NCBI RefSeq assembly: GCF_018326285.1
Contig: NZ_AP023362.1
Location: forward strand, 2,790,001 to 2,854,000
From: Mycolicibacterium sp. TY81
Lineage (GTDB): Bacteria > Actinomycetota > Actinomycetes > Mycobacteriales > Mycobacteriaceae
Length of the DNA: 64,000 nt
Reading direction: 5' to 3'
Shown: positions 26,717-36,026 of the stretch, piece by piece
How positions within the stretch are numbered: the first letter of the stretch is position 1
Layout: every line of letters starts with the position of its first letter
Notes under the pieces: generated by a model
What the model was told of the DNA's origin: nothing
The model's input: the letters and a program-made list of their open reading frames with translations, nothing else
Database searches by the model: none
Position numbers and translations under genes: made by a program

Positions 26717-27900
26717 TTCTTGACCACCGTCCACTGGGTTATCGGCAATGCCGGGCGCCAACCGGTGAAGCCACCGAGCGGTTCGCCGTGATAGTGCTGG
26801 AAGCGGCGCAGTTCGCCGCCCAGTTTCGAATAGAGCTGCACCACAAAGGCTTCCGACTCTGCCGTCACCGCGTTGGCGACCAGCCGGCCGCCGGATTCGA
26901 GCGCGTCGAAGCAGGCGTCGAACAGCCCCGGTTGGGTGAGGCCACCACCGATGAAGATGGTGTCCGGGCCGGCCACATCCTGGAATCCTTCCGGCGCCGC
27001 GCCGCGCACGTCCACGGTGACGCCGAACTTGGTGACGTTGTTGGCGATCCGCTCGCGGCGCACCTCGTCGCGCTCGAACGCGACGGCCCGGCCGCCCGAT
27101 GCGCGACACCATTCGATCGCGATGCTGCCCGACCCCGAGCCGATGTCCCACAGCACGCGGCCGGGGCGCGGCTGCAACGCGGTCAGCGCCAGCGCCCGAA
27201 TGGTCTGTTTGGTGATCTGCCCGTCGTGATCGAAGGCCGTGTCCGCCACGACCGTCCCGATGCGCAGGTCGGGTGCGTACCGCACAGCAATGACATTGAG
27301 TGCGTCGACGTGCGGGGCACTGGCGTCCCACTCCCCTGCGGTCATCGTGGTGATGCGTTCGGCCGGGCCGCCGAGCTGTTCCAAAACCGTGAACTCCGAT
27401 TGGCCACGACGGGTTTCGGTGAGCAGCCGGGCCAACGCCCGCGGGGTGTCGGCTCCCTTGGACAACACCACCGCCCGGCCACCGGGGCGGATGGCGGTTT
27501 GCGGTGCGGCGTTGACGAGGCTGATCACCTCGGTGTCCTGCACGCTCCAGCCCAGTCGCGCGCACGCCAGCGTCACCGAGGACACGTGCGGCAGCACCGT
27601 CACACGGTCCCGGCCGAACAGCCGGATGAGGGTTGCGCCGATGCCGTGCAGCATCGGGTCGCCGGACGCCACGACGTGCACGTCCCCCAGCCCGTCGAAC
27701 AACGTGGGCAGGGCCGCCAGCATCGGCGACGGCCAGGCCCGCCGCTCGGCGGTGACGTCGGCGTCCAGCAGGTCCAGCTGTCGCGGACCGCCGAAAATCA
27801 CTGTCGCGCTGTGTAGTTCGCCCCGGGCGGCCTGGCCCAGTCCGGCCATCCCGTCGGCGCCGATGCCGACGACGGTGATCTTGCCTTCGTTCTCCGTCAT
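26713..27900 (-). CDS. cobL: Precorrin-6Y C5,15-methyltransferase (decarboxylating)
   Basis: A 395-residue two-domain enzyme. The N-terminal CbiE-like half (ITVVGIGADGMAGL, VVASGDPMLHGIGATL) and the C-terminal CbiT-like half (LWDIGSGSGSIAIEW, FIGGGLTQPGLFD) together methylate C5 and C15 and decarboxylate the acetate side chain. ATG 27900 overlaps the stop of an 11-codon mini-ORF as ATGA, and its own stop overlaps cobM as ATGA. The start is preceded by the AGAGGG of that mini-ORF, which probably serves as ribosome-binding site. Confidence 0.95.
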   Translation of the reverse strand: MTENEGKITVVGIGADGMAGLGQAARGELHSATVIFGGPRQLDLLDADVTAERRAWPSPMLAALPTLFDGLGDVHVVASGDPMLHGIGATLIRLFGRDRVTVLPHVSSVTLACARLGWSVQDTEVISLVNAAPQTAIRPGGRAVVLSKGADTPRALARLLTETRRGQSEFTVLEQLGGPAERITTMTAGEWDASAPHVDALNVIAVRYAPDLRIGTVVADTAFDHDGQITKQTIRALALTALQPRPGRVLWDIGSGSGSIAIEWCRASGGRAVAFERDEVRRERIANNVTKFGVTVDVRGAAPEGFQDVAGPDTIFIGGGLTQPGLFDACFDALESGGRLVANAVTAESEAFVVQLYSKLGGELRRFQHYHGEPLGGFTGWRPALPITQWTVVKK

Positions 27901-27932
27901 CGGTGCCCTCTGCTCTTCGCGCAAGCGCTCAT
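27897..27932 (-). CDS. 11-codon mini-ORF coupling the SDR gene to cobL
   Basis: This reads [11 protein letters not shown]. Its ATG overlaps the SDR stop (ATGA at 27929-27932) and its TGA overlaps the cobL start (ATGA at 27897-27900). Near-identical mini-ORFs occur in tandem at 57200-57267. Conservation of peptide and DNA at an unrelated junction argues it is a repeated element. Whether the peptide matters, or only the translation-coupling and ribosome-binding DNA, is unknown. Confidence 0.6.
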   Translation of the reverse strand: MSACAKSRGHR

Positions 27933-28687
27933 CGCGGCATCTTCCGCCAGATGGCGTTCGGCACAAAACGAGTCGCGAAGATCAGCGGGCGGATACCCCA
28001 CGGCACCCAGACCGCGGCCTTGCCCTTGCGCAGCGCCGTCGCGGCAGCTTCGGCGACCTGCGCGGGCGTGCTCGACATCGGTGCCGGGTCCATGCCCTCG
28101 GTCATCCGGCCGATCACGAAGCCGGGTCGCACGATGAGCAACTGGATGCCGGTGCCGTGCAGCGCGTCGGCCAGCCCGCACGCGAAGCCGTCCAGGCCCG
28201 CCTTGGCCGAACCGTAGACGTAGTTGGCCCGGCGGACCCGCGCGCCGGCGATCGACGAGAACACCACCAGCCGTCCCCGGCCGGCGGCGCGCATGCGCTG
28301 CGTCAGCAGCGTCAGCAGGTTCACCTGGGCCACGTAGTCGGTGTGGACGACGGCCACCGCGTGCGCGGCATCGTCCTCGGCCCGGGCCTGGTCACCGAGG
28401 ACGCCGAAGGCCAGGACCGCGGTACCGATGGGCCCGTGCCCGGCTTCGATCGCGCTGACCAGCGCGGCATGCGAGGTCAGGTCGTCGGCGTCGAACTCGC
28501 AGGTGTGGACCTCCGCGGCGCCGGCCGTGCGCACCGCCTGCACCTCGTCCACCAGTTGATCGGCCCGGCGCGCGGCCAGCACCACCGTGTTGCCCGGCGC
28601 CAGCCGGACGGCCAGTTCCAGGCCGATCTCACTGCGGCCGCCGAAGACGACGACCACCTCGCCGCCGGTATCCGCCGTGTCGTTCAC
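27929..28687 (-). CDS. Short-chain dehydrogenase, Rv2073c-like
   Basis: A 252-residue SDR. The cofactor motif is [11 protein letters not shown], close to the N-terminus. The catalytic region reads [27 protein letters not shown] with Ser, Tyr and Lys in the expected spacing. The C-terminal tail is hydrophobic and basic ([26 protein letters not shown]), resembling the membrane-associating tail of DprE2-like SDRs. GTG 28687 gives the length of M. tuberculosis Rv2073c, which adjoins cobL there too. Substrate unknown. It is the first gene of the SDR-cobL-cobM(-cobK) unit and is divergent from the F420 gene. Confidence 0.88.
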   Translation of the reverse strand: MNDTADTGGEVVVVFGGRSEIGLELAVRLAPGNTVVLAARRADQLVDEVQAVRTAGAAEVHTCEFDADDLTSHAALVSAIEAGHGPIGTAVLAFGVLGDQARAEDDAAHAVAVVHTDYVAQVNLLTLLTQRMRAAGRGRLVVFSSIAGARVRRANYVYGSAKAGLDGFACGLADALHGTGIQLLIVRPGFVIGRMTEGMDPAPMSSTPAQVAEAAATALRKGKAAVWVPWGIRPLIFATRFVPNAIWRKMPR

Positions 28688-28719
28688 GGCTGCGATTATC
28701 ACCTGCGCTACTTTTGGTG

Positions 28720-29136
28720 ATGATGGCGAAGGCAACGACACGGCTCACCAGTGACGCGCTGGCATTCCTCACCGAGCGTCATCTGGCGATGCTGACCACC
28801 CTGCGGTCGGACAATTCCCCGCACGTGGTGGCGGTCGGTTTCACCTTCGACCCGAAGACCCACATCGCGCGCGTCATCACCACCGGCGGTTCCCAGAAGG
28901 CCCTCAACGCCGCCCAGCGCGGTGTCGCCGTGCTGAGTCAGGTCGACGGTGCCCGGTGGCTGTCCCTCGAAGGCAAGTCGACCGTCAGCAACGACGCCGA
29001 CGACGTCCGCGACGCCGAACTGCGCTACGCCCAGCGCTACCGCACGCCGCGGGTGAACCCGCGGCGCGTGGTGATCGAGGTCCGCATCGAACGCGTCCTC
29101 GGCTCCAGCGAGCTGCTGGACCGCGGCGAGGCGTAG
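28720..29136 (+). CDS. F420-dependent biliverdin reductase homologue (Rv2074-like)
   Basis: A 138-residue FDOR-B split-barrel protein. It is very close to M. tuberculosis Rv2074, reported to reduce biliverdin to bilirubin with F420H2. The block [22 protein letters not shown] and the block [18 protein letters not shown] are conserved, with [22 protein letters not shown] near the end. ATG 28720 was chosen; ATG 28723 and GTG 28717 are adjacent options. Only 32 bp separate it from the divergent SDR gene and no ribosome-binding site is evident, so a leaderless transcript is likely. Confidence 0.9.
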   Translation: MMAKATTRLTSDALAFLTERHLAMLTTLRSDNSPHVVAVGFTFDPKTHIARVITTGGSQKALNAAQRGVAVLSQVDGARWLSLEGKSTVSNDADDVRDAELRYAQRYRTPRVNPRRVVIEVRIERVLGSSELLDRGEA

Positions 29137-29238
29137 TCCGCTTTTCAGTCTCGGCTCCGGAGACCTGCCGATTGTGGTGACGGTCCGACGCCCAGCGCAA
29201 TCGCTCTGATTTCAACGGTTCCGGGTGACACGTGTGCA

Positions 29239-29261
29239 GGTGCCGCAGCGGATGCGGCACC
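29239..29261. terminator. Hairpin in the gap after the Rv2074-like gene
   Basis: GGTGCCGCA and TGCGGCACC form a perfect 9-bp stem around GCGGA. It lies 102 bp after the plus-strand stop and 47 bp beyond the HNH stop on the other strand. No T-run follows, so it is a weak terminator at best. I see nothing else in 29137-29307. Confidence 0.4.
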
Positions 29262-29307
29262 GCCGGCGCGACGTGGTGTCGTGCCGTTGAGCGTCAGTGA
29301 CGCTGTA

Positions 29308-30712
29308 TCACCTTGCGGGACTGTCACTTTCGCCACCCTCGTCTCCGCTCTCCGCCGGGTAGAGCGTCGGATGCCAGTAGTGGTTGGTTCTTGGCTGGCC
29401 CACATCTAAGAGTGGTGGTGGGGTCCAGTGGATGCGGCCGTCGGGGCCCATGGTGGTGGTCCAGCCGCCGGTGTCGGCCAGGCGATTGTGGGGCCCGCAG
29501 GCCAGGGTGAGGTTGGTGATGTCGGTGGGTCCGTCATCGCGCCAGTTGGTGTTGACGTGATGGGCCTGAGAGCGCGATGCGGGGGCGGTGCAGTTGGGTT
29601 TGGTGCAGCCCAGGTCGCGGGCGAACAAAGCGAAACGTTGGGCGACAGTGGCGGTACGACGTGCTCGGCCCATGTACAGCGGTTGTTCGGTGTGGTCGTC
29701 AAAGACGACGAGGTAGTGGTCGGCTCCGGCGGCGGCCATCTGAACCAGGTCTTTGACCGGGAGTTTCGTGCCGGTGTGCGTGAGCGCCATGCCGGTGCGC
29801 TTCTCGAGGTCGGTGACGGTACAGGTGCCGATCACCGCGACAGGAAATCCGTTGTGTTCGCCGAGCATGCCGGTCTTCAGGATCATGCGGCCGACCATCT
29901 TGTACGCGTCATGGCGGCGCTGGGCGGCGGTACGGGTGTCGTTGTCGATCTGTTCCTGGGTCGGTGTACCCGAGATGCAGGGCACGGCGTCGGCGGGGTT
30001 GCACATGCCGGGGGCGGCCCATTTGTCGTAGATCGCATCCCAGTAAGCACGGGTCTCGGCGTCGATGGTGCCGCTGACCTCGGAGGTGCCATCGGAGCGC
30101 TGCTTGCCATGGTTGATGGCGCGTTTCGGGTCGGGTTCAGAGTCGTCAGGCTCGGGCCCGTCCTGATCCAGCCGATACAACAGATCAGCAGCGACTTTGC
30201 GGAGGTCCTCGGGGGTTTTGATTCGGGCATCGGCCACCAGATCCGCCTCACACTGGGCGAGAGTGACCGGGTCGGCCGCCCACAACGGCAACTTCCCGAA
30301 AAACCAGCTGATCACCTGCACATGCTCACCGTTGATCGCACCCCTCACCGAGCGCGGCGGCGACCAGCTCCCACACCGGACCCAACGGCTCCCCGGTGAT
30401 CGCCGAGCGCGGACCCAAATTATCCGTATCGCGGACCCGGCGGCGGGCCTCCTCCCGACTGATCCGCAACCGCACATGCAACACCTCAGGCCAATCCTTG
30501 GCCCCGATCCCCTTGGCCGCGGCCTGGGTCTGTGCCGCCGCCAGAATCTGGTGATCGACAGCCTCGGCCGCACACCTCAAGGTTTCGCGGCGGGACTGCA
30601 CCTCCAACAGCGTCCGCACGTCCAGGCCGGTGTAGTCGAGATTGTTGACCGCCACGACCGCGTCCTCGAGCGCCGCGTAGGCGGTCAGGACAGCGGCACG
30701 GTCGGAAGGCAT
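29308..30712 (-). pseudogene. DUF222/HNH endonuclease (13E12 type), frameshifted
   Basis: Two overlapping frames together make one DUF222-HNH protein of about 465 residues. The N-terminal part starts at ATG 30712 (MPSDRAAVLTAY) and runs in frame to about 30345 (VWELVAAALGEG). It then hits a stop at 30326, while the continuation AINGEHVQVISWFF lies in another frame and runs to 29308. One extra G in the G4 run at 30340-30343 (minus strand) explains the break. The C-terminal HNH part is intact: CTKPNC...QAHHVNTNWRDDGPTDITNLTLACGPHN. A perfect SOS box sits at the start. It could be a real mutation, a sequencing error or, less likely, recoding. Confidence 0.82.
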
Positions 30713-30714
30713 AT

Positions 30715-30730
30715 TCGAACAATAGTTCGA
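30715..30730. promoter_or_regulatory. SOS box (LexA operator)
   Basis: TCGAAC-N4-GTTCGA is a perfect match to the mycobacterial LexA consensus. It ends 2 bp before the ATG of the HNH gene. TATTGT on the minus strand inside the box is placed for a -10 of a leaderless transcript, so LexA would block initiation directly. Several 13E12 family genes are known to be SOS regulated in M. tuberculosis. Confidence 0.9.
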
Positions 30731-30942
30731 CTCGCCGACAATTCGGTGTGCCGAAAGAGACCCTAGTTGCCCAGCGTGACCAGCGCAAACAAAGTGACCA
30801 AAGTTTTTTGGCGCACGACGACTCAGGACAAGAGCAACCTGATTGTCGGCCAGCACTCGGTCGGCGAGATGTCCGCAGACGCGACACCGAGACTGCAGCC
30901 ATCAGCAAAACCGACCACCAGACGGCCACGGTCCACAACTGC

Positions 30943-30963
30943 GACAACTATTCGTCATAAGAT
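30943..30963 (+). promoter_or_regulatory. Operator and -10 of the IclR gene
   Basis: GACAACTATTCGTCA (30943-30957) is identical to a 15-mer at 32023-32037 before the secreted-protein operon. In both places a -10-like hexamer follows directly (here TAAGAT, 30958-30963). The shared box is probably the IclR binding site giving autoregulation. Confidence 0.6.
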
Positions 30964-30994
30964 GCTCAGCGTCCCCAGACCGGCAGGAGCATCG

Positions 30995-31891
30995 ATGGCA
31001 CGCGGCACTCCGCTGGAAGACAGCGCACGCGCAGGCTCACCGCCCACCGACCGCGTCGTCAGCATCATCGAACTCCTGGCGCAGCAGTCCGAACCGAGTT
31101 CGGTGGCCTCCATCGCGTCCCGACTCGACCTCAACCGCGCGACCGTCACCTCGATCCTGCTGGCGCTGGAGCGCGCGGGTTGGGTTGTGCGCCTTGCCGA
31201 TCGGAGCTACACGCTCGGACCGGGCATGCTCGGCGTCGCCGAGGCCGTGCGCAATGCCCTGCCCCTGCCGGAGAACCACACCGAGGTCCTGCAAAACCTG
31301 GCAGATGCCACCAAGTGTGGCGTGTCGCTGGCCATGGTCGGCACCACCGAGATGACGTTCGTCAGCGTGGTGCGCGGCGTCGGCCACATCCCGGGCGGTG
31401 TGAGTGTCGGCGTCCGCCTGCCGTTGACGCCGCCGGCCGGTGCGACGGTGATCGCGCGCCGCGACGCGGCGAGCCAACAACAGTGGCTGGCCGGGGCACC
31501 ACAGGAGCAGCGCGCCGAGTTCGGCAACCTGCTCGACCAACTCCGCAGGGACGGCGTCGCGATATTCGATTTCGGCGATTCCAGCCCCGAGGTGCTGGGC
31601 GTACTGGGCGATGTCGCCGAACTGCTCTCCGAGCACCCCCGGCGCAGTGCGCTCCGGCAGCGCGTTTTCGAGACACTGGTCAGCCTCGGCGGTAAGCCTT
31701 ACAGCACAGCGCAGCTCGAGTCCCCCGAGCCATTGGCCGTGAGCTATCTGAGCACCGCCGTGGACAACGCGGCCGGCCATCCCGCCTACGAGATACAGCT
31801 CGGGCCGCTGGATCCGTCGGTGAGCGCCGCCGATCGCGCGCGGTACATCCACGAATTGCGCTCGGCCGCAGCAAAGCTCAGCCAGCACTAG
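30995..31891 (+). CDS. IclR-family transcriptional regulator
   Basis: A 298-residue regulator. The N-terminal winged HTH (about 15-75) reads DRVVSIIELLAQQSEPSSVASIASRL then NRATVTSILLALERAGWV and TLGPGMLGV. The rest is the ligand-sensing domain (VSLAMVGTTEMTFVSVV...VGVRLPLTPPAGATVIA). ATG 30995 has AGGAG 5 bp upstream; an ATG at 30962 lacks one. The gene faces the secreted-protein/P450 operon 160 bp downstream, and both share an identical 15-bp upstream box. It therefore very likely controls that operon and itself. Confidence 0.9.
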   Translation: MARGTPLEDSARAGSPPTDRVVSIIELLAQQSEPSSVASIASRLDLNRATVTSILLALERAGWVVRLADRSYTLGPGMLGVAEAVRNALPLPENHTEVLQNLADATKCGVSLAMVGTTEMTFVSVVRGVGHIPGGVSVGVRLPLTPPAGATVIARRDAASQQQWLAGAPQEQRAEFGNLLDQLRRDGVAIFDFGDSSPEVLGVLGDVAELLSEHPRRSALRQRVFETLVSLGGKPYSTAQLESPEPLAVSYLSTAVDNAAGHPAYEIQLGPLDPSVSAADRARYIHELRSAAAKLSQH

Positions 31892-32009
31892 TCATCACCA
31901 CTGCGCCACCCGCCGGTCAACCGGCGGGCACTTTCGCGACCCACTCACCGGAAATCAATGCTTGCGCGGCTGTCGCCGGGATGCTTACCATCTGCCCGTC
32001 GCCAATTAT

Positions 32010-32044
32010 TTGTCACTCAACTGACAACTATTCGTCACTATATC
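32010..32044 (+). promoter_or_regulatory. Operator/promoter of the secreted-protein-P450 operon
   Basis: The box GACAACTATTCGTCA (32023-32037) repeats the one before the IclR gene. It overlaps a perfect inverted repeat, TTGTCA-N6-TGACAA (32010-32027). A -10-like TATATC follows at 32039-32044. Two overlapping sites suggest cooperative IclR binding. Confidence 0.6.
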
Positions 32045-32054
32045 GGGAGCATGG

Positions 32055-34550
32055 ATGGACACAGCGACGACGCTGCATCGCATTGGTAGCTCGGCCGGAT
32101 CGGGTCACGCCCGGTTCATCGGCCGCGTAGGCGCACTGGCCGTTGCCCTCGGAATCGGCATCGCCGTCGCGAACAGTCCTGCCATCTGCCTCGCCGACAC
32201 CGGCGCCAGCACCAGCACCGGCACCTCCGCGTCGTCGACCGACAAACCGTCGCCGGCCACCAAGCCGAAGGCGGAGAAACCCACCAAGAAGGCGAAAAAG
32301 CCCAAGCACCAGAAGGATTCGGCGGCCAAGAGCGATCAGGACGCAGCCGCCGCCACGACACCGGACCAGCCCGGGGACACCGAGACCCCGAAGCCCGGCG
32401 ACAGCGACACCGCCGAACAGAAGCCGGCCACGACGAAGCCCGGGTCCGGCAACCCGGCCGAAACCGCGAAGCCGACAATCAAGAAATCCCGGCAGAACCA
32501 ACTTCGCAACGCGGTACCCAAACCTGCCGTGTCGGTCCCCCAGTCGACCGCCGCGACGAGCCAGACCAAACCCAAGACGAACCCGGCACCCGCCTCGACC
32601 GCGGCGGTCACCGCCGCGAAACCAGCTGCCGCGCAGGCACCTTCAGTGGAGTCCGCCGCCAACACCGTCTCGACGGCCCTGTCCACCGCCGCGACCAAGA
32701 TCAACACCCTCACGGCGACAACGCATCCAGTCTCCACGGCGGCCACCGGCGGCAACTTCGTCACGCACGTGGTGTCGAGCCTGCTGGGCGCAATCGGGTT
32801 GGTCCCGCACGCCGGAACCAGCCCCGCCGCTCCGCCGCAGGCGCCGGTGTTGTGGACCCTGTTCAGCTGGATTCGCCGCGAGATCGGCAACACCTTCTTC
32901 AACTCCTCGCCGCTCATCAACTACAAGCAGACCGAGACCAGCCAGACTTTCGGTGGTGTCATCAAGGGTGACTTGAAAGCCACCGACGCCAACGGCGACA
33001 AGCTCACCTACACCGTCGACAAGGGCCCGACGAAGGGCAGCGTGACGGTCCGTCCGGACGGCACCTTCACGTACACCCCAAGCGACGCACTGGCATTCAG
33101 CGGCGGCACCGACTCGTTCACGGTCACCGTCGACGACCGGCCCGGCAATCCGTTCCACATCAACCTGCTGAAGCTGTTCCAGCCGAACGCCGGCGCCACC
33201 ACCACCGAGACCGTCACCGTCACGGTGAAGCCGACCAGTCCGCTCGGCACCGCCGACCAGATCGCGCTGGAACAGAAGGCCCAGGAGATCGTCAACACCC
33301 CGCAGGTGCAGGCCGCCATCGAGGCACTCAAGCAGGCCTGGCTGGCGCATGCGCAGCAGCGGTTCGGCCTCGTCGGCGGTGTCGATGCCGAGAACCTCGC
33401 ATTGCTGGACGCAGCCGCCCGGGAACATGCACTCAATGCCGCGATGACGGTCGTCAACAACGACCCCGACAACCCACTGGTGATGGCCGTCGATATGCGG
33501 GCACACAGCTGGTACGGCACCGACACCCACGGCGGCCGGTTCATCTACGACAACCCCGACACCATCTACCGCACCATCCCGGTGCGCAGCGGTTCGACGT
33601 ACGTCATCAGCGGCAAGTACCTCGGCGGTGTCCCTGTCGACGGCAACTTCGGCGTCTACGCCGACATCAGCGACGCTCTGCCGATCGGCAACCTGGCGGC
33701 GAAGGACCTCGTGGTCAACGCCGACGGCACGTTCACCATCACAGCGGACGGCAATCCCACCCAGCCGGGACAGACCAACCACATCTATCTACCGCCGGAG
33801 GCCCAGCAGATCTTCGTCCGGTACACGATGGCGGACTGGACCACCGAATCAGCACCGAGCCTCACGGTCACCCGCACGGGCGGTCCGGCGGGCGCCCCCG
33901 CGGAGAGCTTCGACGAGATGGTCGCTCACACCGTCAGCATCGTCCAGAATTTCCAGACGAGCGCGCACAATACGGCGCTCGACATCGTCACCCTCAACCT
34001 GCAGACCGGCCAGCTCAAGCCGCCCAACACGCTGACGCAGCCGTTCAACTTCCCCGGCACGCTGGTGTCACAGAAGCAGAGCCTCGGCTACTTCCAACTG
34101 GCCGACAACCAGGCTCTCGTCATCACGATCAACCCCGGCAACGCCGGATACTTCGTGGTGCCGGTGACCAACGACTGGGAACTGTCACCCGGTGACGGCA
34201 CCGCGCAGACGAGCCTCAACAACGCGCAGTCCATCGCCAACCCGGACGGCACCTACACCCTCGTCATCTCCCCCGACGACCCCGGTGTGGCCAACTGGGT
34301 CTCCACCGGCGGCCTCAACCAGGGCACCCTCTACATCCGGTTCCAGGCACTCGACGCCACCTCGTCGGCCGTGCCGATGATCGTCTCGCAGCAGGTCGTC
34401 ACCCTCGATCAGCTCGGCACCGTGCTGCCGGCCGGCACCAAGTACGTGACCGACGCCGAACGACAGGCCCAGCTCGCCGCCCGCCAGGACGGCTACAACG
34501 ACCGCTTCGGCCCCTTCCCGCAGATCACCACAGGAGCACAGTCCGCATGA
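32055..34550 (+). CDS. Secreted multi-domain protein: Ala/Lys/Pro-rich stalk, Ig-like domain, DUF1214-like C-terminus
   Basis: An 831-residue exported protein. The N-terminus (HARFIGRVGALAVALGIGIAVANSP...LAD) is a signal peptide of the type found on mycobacterial surface proteins, with cleavage near residue 47. Residues 50-230 are low complexity, rich in Lys, Pro, Thr and Ala. Residues about 290-390 form a VCBS/cadherin-like Ig domain (DANGDKLTYTVDKGP...RPDGTFTYTP). The rest resembles DUF1254/DUF1214 proteins (YDNPDTIYRTIPVRSGSTYVI, NADGTFTI, FVRYTMADWTTE); this last call is tentative. GGGAG lies 5 bp before ATG 32055. Its stop overlaps the P450 start (ATGA). Confidence 0.75.
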   Translation: MDTATTLHRIGSSAGSGHARFIGRVGALAVALGIGIAVANSPAICLADTGASTSTGTSASSTDKPSPATKPKAEKPTKKAKKPKHQKDSAAKSDQDAAAATTPDQPGDTETPKPGDSDTAEQKPATTKPGSGNPAETAKPTIKKSRQNQLRNAVPKPAVSVPQSTAATSQTKPKTNPAPASTAAVTAAKPAAAQAPSVESAANTVSTALSTAATKINTLTATTHPVSTAATGGNFVTHVVSSLLGAIGLVPHAGTSPAAPPQAPVLWTLFSWIRREIGNTFFNSSPLINYKQTETSQTFGGVIKGDLKATDANGDKLTYTVDKGPTKGSVTVRPDGTFTYTPSDALAFSGGTDSFTVTVDDRPGNPFHINLLKLFQPNAGATTTETVTVTVKPTSPLGTADQIALEQKAQEIVNTPQVQAAIEALKQAWLAHAQQRFGLVGGVDAENLALLDAAAREHALNAAMTVVNNDPDNPLVMAVDMRAHSWYGTDTHGGRFIYDNPDTIYRTIPVRSGSTYVISGKYLGGVPVDGNFGVYADISDALPIGNLAAKDLVVNADGTFTITADGNPTQPGQTNHIYLPPEAQQIFVRYTMADWTTESAPSLTVTRTGGPAGAPAESFDEMVAHTVSIVQNFQTSAHNTALDIVTLNLQTGQLKPPNTLTQPFNFPGTLVSQKQSLGYFQLADNQALVITINPGNAGYFVVPVTNDWELSPGDGTAQTSLNNAQSIANPDGTYTLVISPDDPGVANWVSTGGLNQGTLYIRFQALDATSSAVPMIVSQQVVTLDQLGTVLPAGTKYVTDAERQAQLAARQDGYNDRFGPFPQITTGAQSA

Positions 34551-35758
34551 CCGCCACCGCCGTCACCTTCACCCCCGGTTCCGCTGCCACCTGGCGCAGC
34601 CCCTGGGCCATGTATGCCGCACTGCGCGAACATGATCCGGTTCACCACGTGGTCCCCGCGCACGCCCCCGACAAGGACTACTGGGTGCTGTCGCGTTACG
34701 CCGACATCTCCGCGGCGGCCAAGGACCACGAGACCTTCTCGTCGGCCGAGGGTCTCACCTTCAACTACGACGACATGGAAGCCGTTGGCATCAAAGACAA
34801 TCCGCCGATGGTGATGCAGGACCCGCCGGTCCACACCACCTTCCGGCGGCTGGTGGCCAAGGGATTCACCCCGCGGCAGGTCACCGCGATCGAACCCAAG
34901 GTGCGCGAATTCGTGGTGGACCGCATCGAGAAGTTGCGCGCCAAGGGCGGCGGCGACATCATCACCGAGTTTCTCAAACCCATGCCCACCATGGTGGTCG
35001 CGCATTATCTCGGTGTCCCGGAAAAGGATTGGGATCGGTTCGACGCGTGGACCGATGCCATCGTCGCCGCAAACTCCACCGGGCACCAGCCCGCGGCCGC
35101 CCCCGCCATCGCCGAATTGTTCACCTACTTCAACGAATTGATCGCCTACCGCCAGGAGCATCCCGAGGACGACACCGTCTCGCACCTGGTGGCAGCCGGC
35201 TTCGGCGCCGACGGCGACATGTCCGGAATCCTGTCCATCCTGGGCTTCGCGTTCACGATGATCACCGGCGGCAACGACACCACGACCGGAATGCTCGGTG
35301 GCGCAGTGCAACTGCTCACCGCCCGCCGCGATCAGCGACAGCTCCTGATCGACGACCCGGCACTCATCCCGGATGCCGTGGAGGAACTGCTGCGGCTCAC
35401 CTCGCCGGTGCAGGGCCTGGCACGGATGACGACCCGTGACGTCGAGATCGAGGGCACCACGATTCCGGCCGGCCGCAAGACCTTCCTGCTGTACGGCTCG
35501 GGCAACCGCGACCACCGGCAATGGGGACCCGATGCCGAGGAGCTGAACGTGCTGCGCCGCCCCGCTCAAATCCTCACGTTCAGCCACGGCAACCACCACT
35601 GTCTCGGCGCAGCGGCGGCCCGCATGCAGGCTCGCGTCGCGCTCGAGGAGCTCCTGACCCGGTGCCCGGATTTCGACGTGGACGCCGACGCGGTCGAGTA
35701 CGCCGAAGGCAGCTATGTGCGCCGCCCCACGCACCTTCCGTTCACGGCGGGGTCATGA
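34547..35758 (+). CDS. Cytochrome P450
   Basis: A 403-residue class I bacterial P450. The I-helix oxygen motif is ITGGNDTTTG, the K-helix is EELLR, and the heme loop is FSHGNHHCLGAAAAR with thiolate C352. No membrane anchor is present, as expected for a soluble enzyme fed by a ferredoxin. Stop/start overlaps (ATGA) tie it to the secreted protein before it and to the ferredoxin after it. Substrate is unknown. The neighbouring acyl-CoA ligase points to a carboxylic acid, aromatic or terpenoid, as the pathway substrate. Confidence 0.93.
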   Translation: MTATAVTFTPGSAATWRSPWAMYAALREHDPVHHVVPAHAPDKDYWVLSRYADISAAAKDHETFSSAEGLTFNYDDMEAVGIKDNPPMVMQDPPVHTTFRRLVAKGFTPRQVTAIEPKVREFVVDRIEKLRAKGGGDIITEFLKPMPTMVVAHYLGVPEKDWDRFDAWTDAIVAANSTGHQPAAAPAIAELFTYFNELIAYRQEHPEDDTVSHLVAAGFGADGDMSGILSILGFAFTMITGGNDTTTGMLGGAVQLLTARRDQRQLLIDDPALIPDAVEELLRLTSPVQGLARMTTRDVEIEGTTIPAGRKTFLLYGSGNRDHRQWGPDAEELNVLRRPAQILTFSHGNHHCLGAAAARMQARVALEELLTRCPDFDVDADAVEYAEGSYVRRPTHLPFTAGS

Positions 35759-35946
35759 GCCGGGTGGAGGTCGACCCCGAGATCTGCATCGGCATGGGCA
35801 TGTGCGAGGGCATCAGCGCAGCGTTCCGGGTCGGCGACGGCGGCACGGTCGACATCGGTGACACCGCCGATGTCGACCCGGTGGTGTTGCGCCGGGCCGT
35901 GGCGGCGTGTCCGACGGGTGCGTTGCGCATGGCCGACGACGTGTAA
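35755..35946 (+). CDS. Small 3Fe-4S-type ferredoxin
   Basis: A 63-residue ferredoxin. Cluster ligands are C11 and C17 in CIGMGMCEGI and C52 in CPTGAL. The position where 4Fe-4S proteins have a fourth Cys is M14, so a 3Fe-4S cluster is expected. Such single-cluster ferredoxins are the usual redox partners of mycobacterial P450s. It overlaps the P450 by ATGA, and an 80-bp gap follows before the ligase gene. Confidence 0.92.
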   Translation: MSRVEVDPEICIGMGMCEGISAAFRVGDGGTVDIGDTADVDPVVLRRAVAACPTGALRMADDV

Positions 35947-36026
35947 CGCGGCACCACAGCCGGCCCGCCGACGGCAACCAACCGGCATGACGCACGTCAC
36001 CCGGGCATGGTTCGATCTAAGACGCC

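Noticed and set aside
29308-30712. Programmed frameshift in the HNH gene
   Set aside because: No slippery heptamer with a downstream structure is evident. A simple insertion in a G run explains the break better, though re-sequencing is needed.
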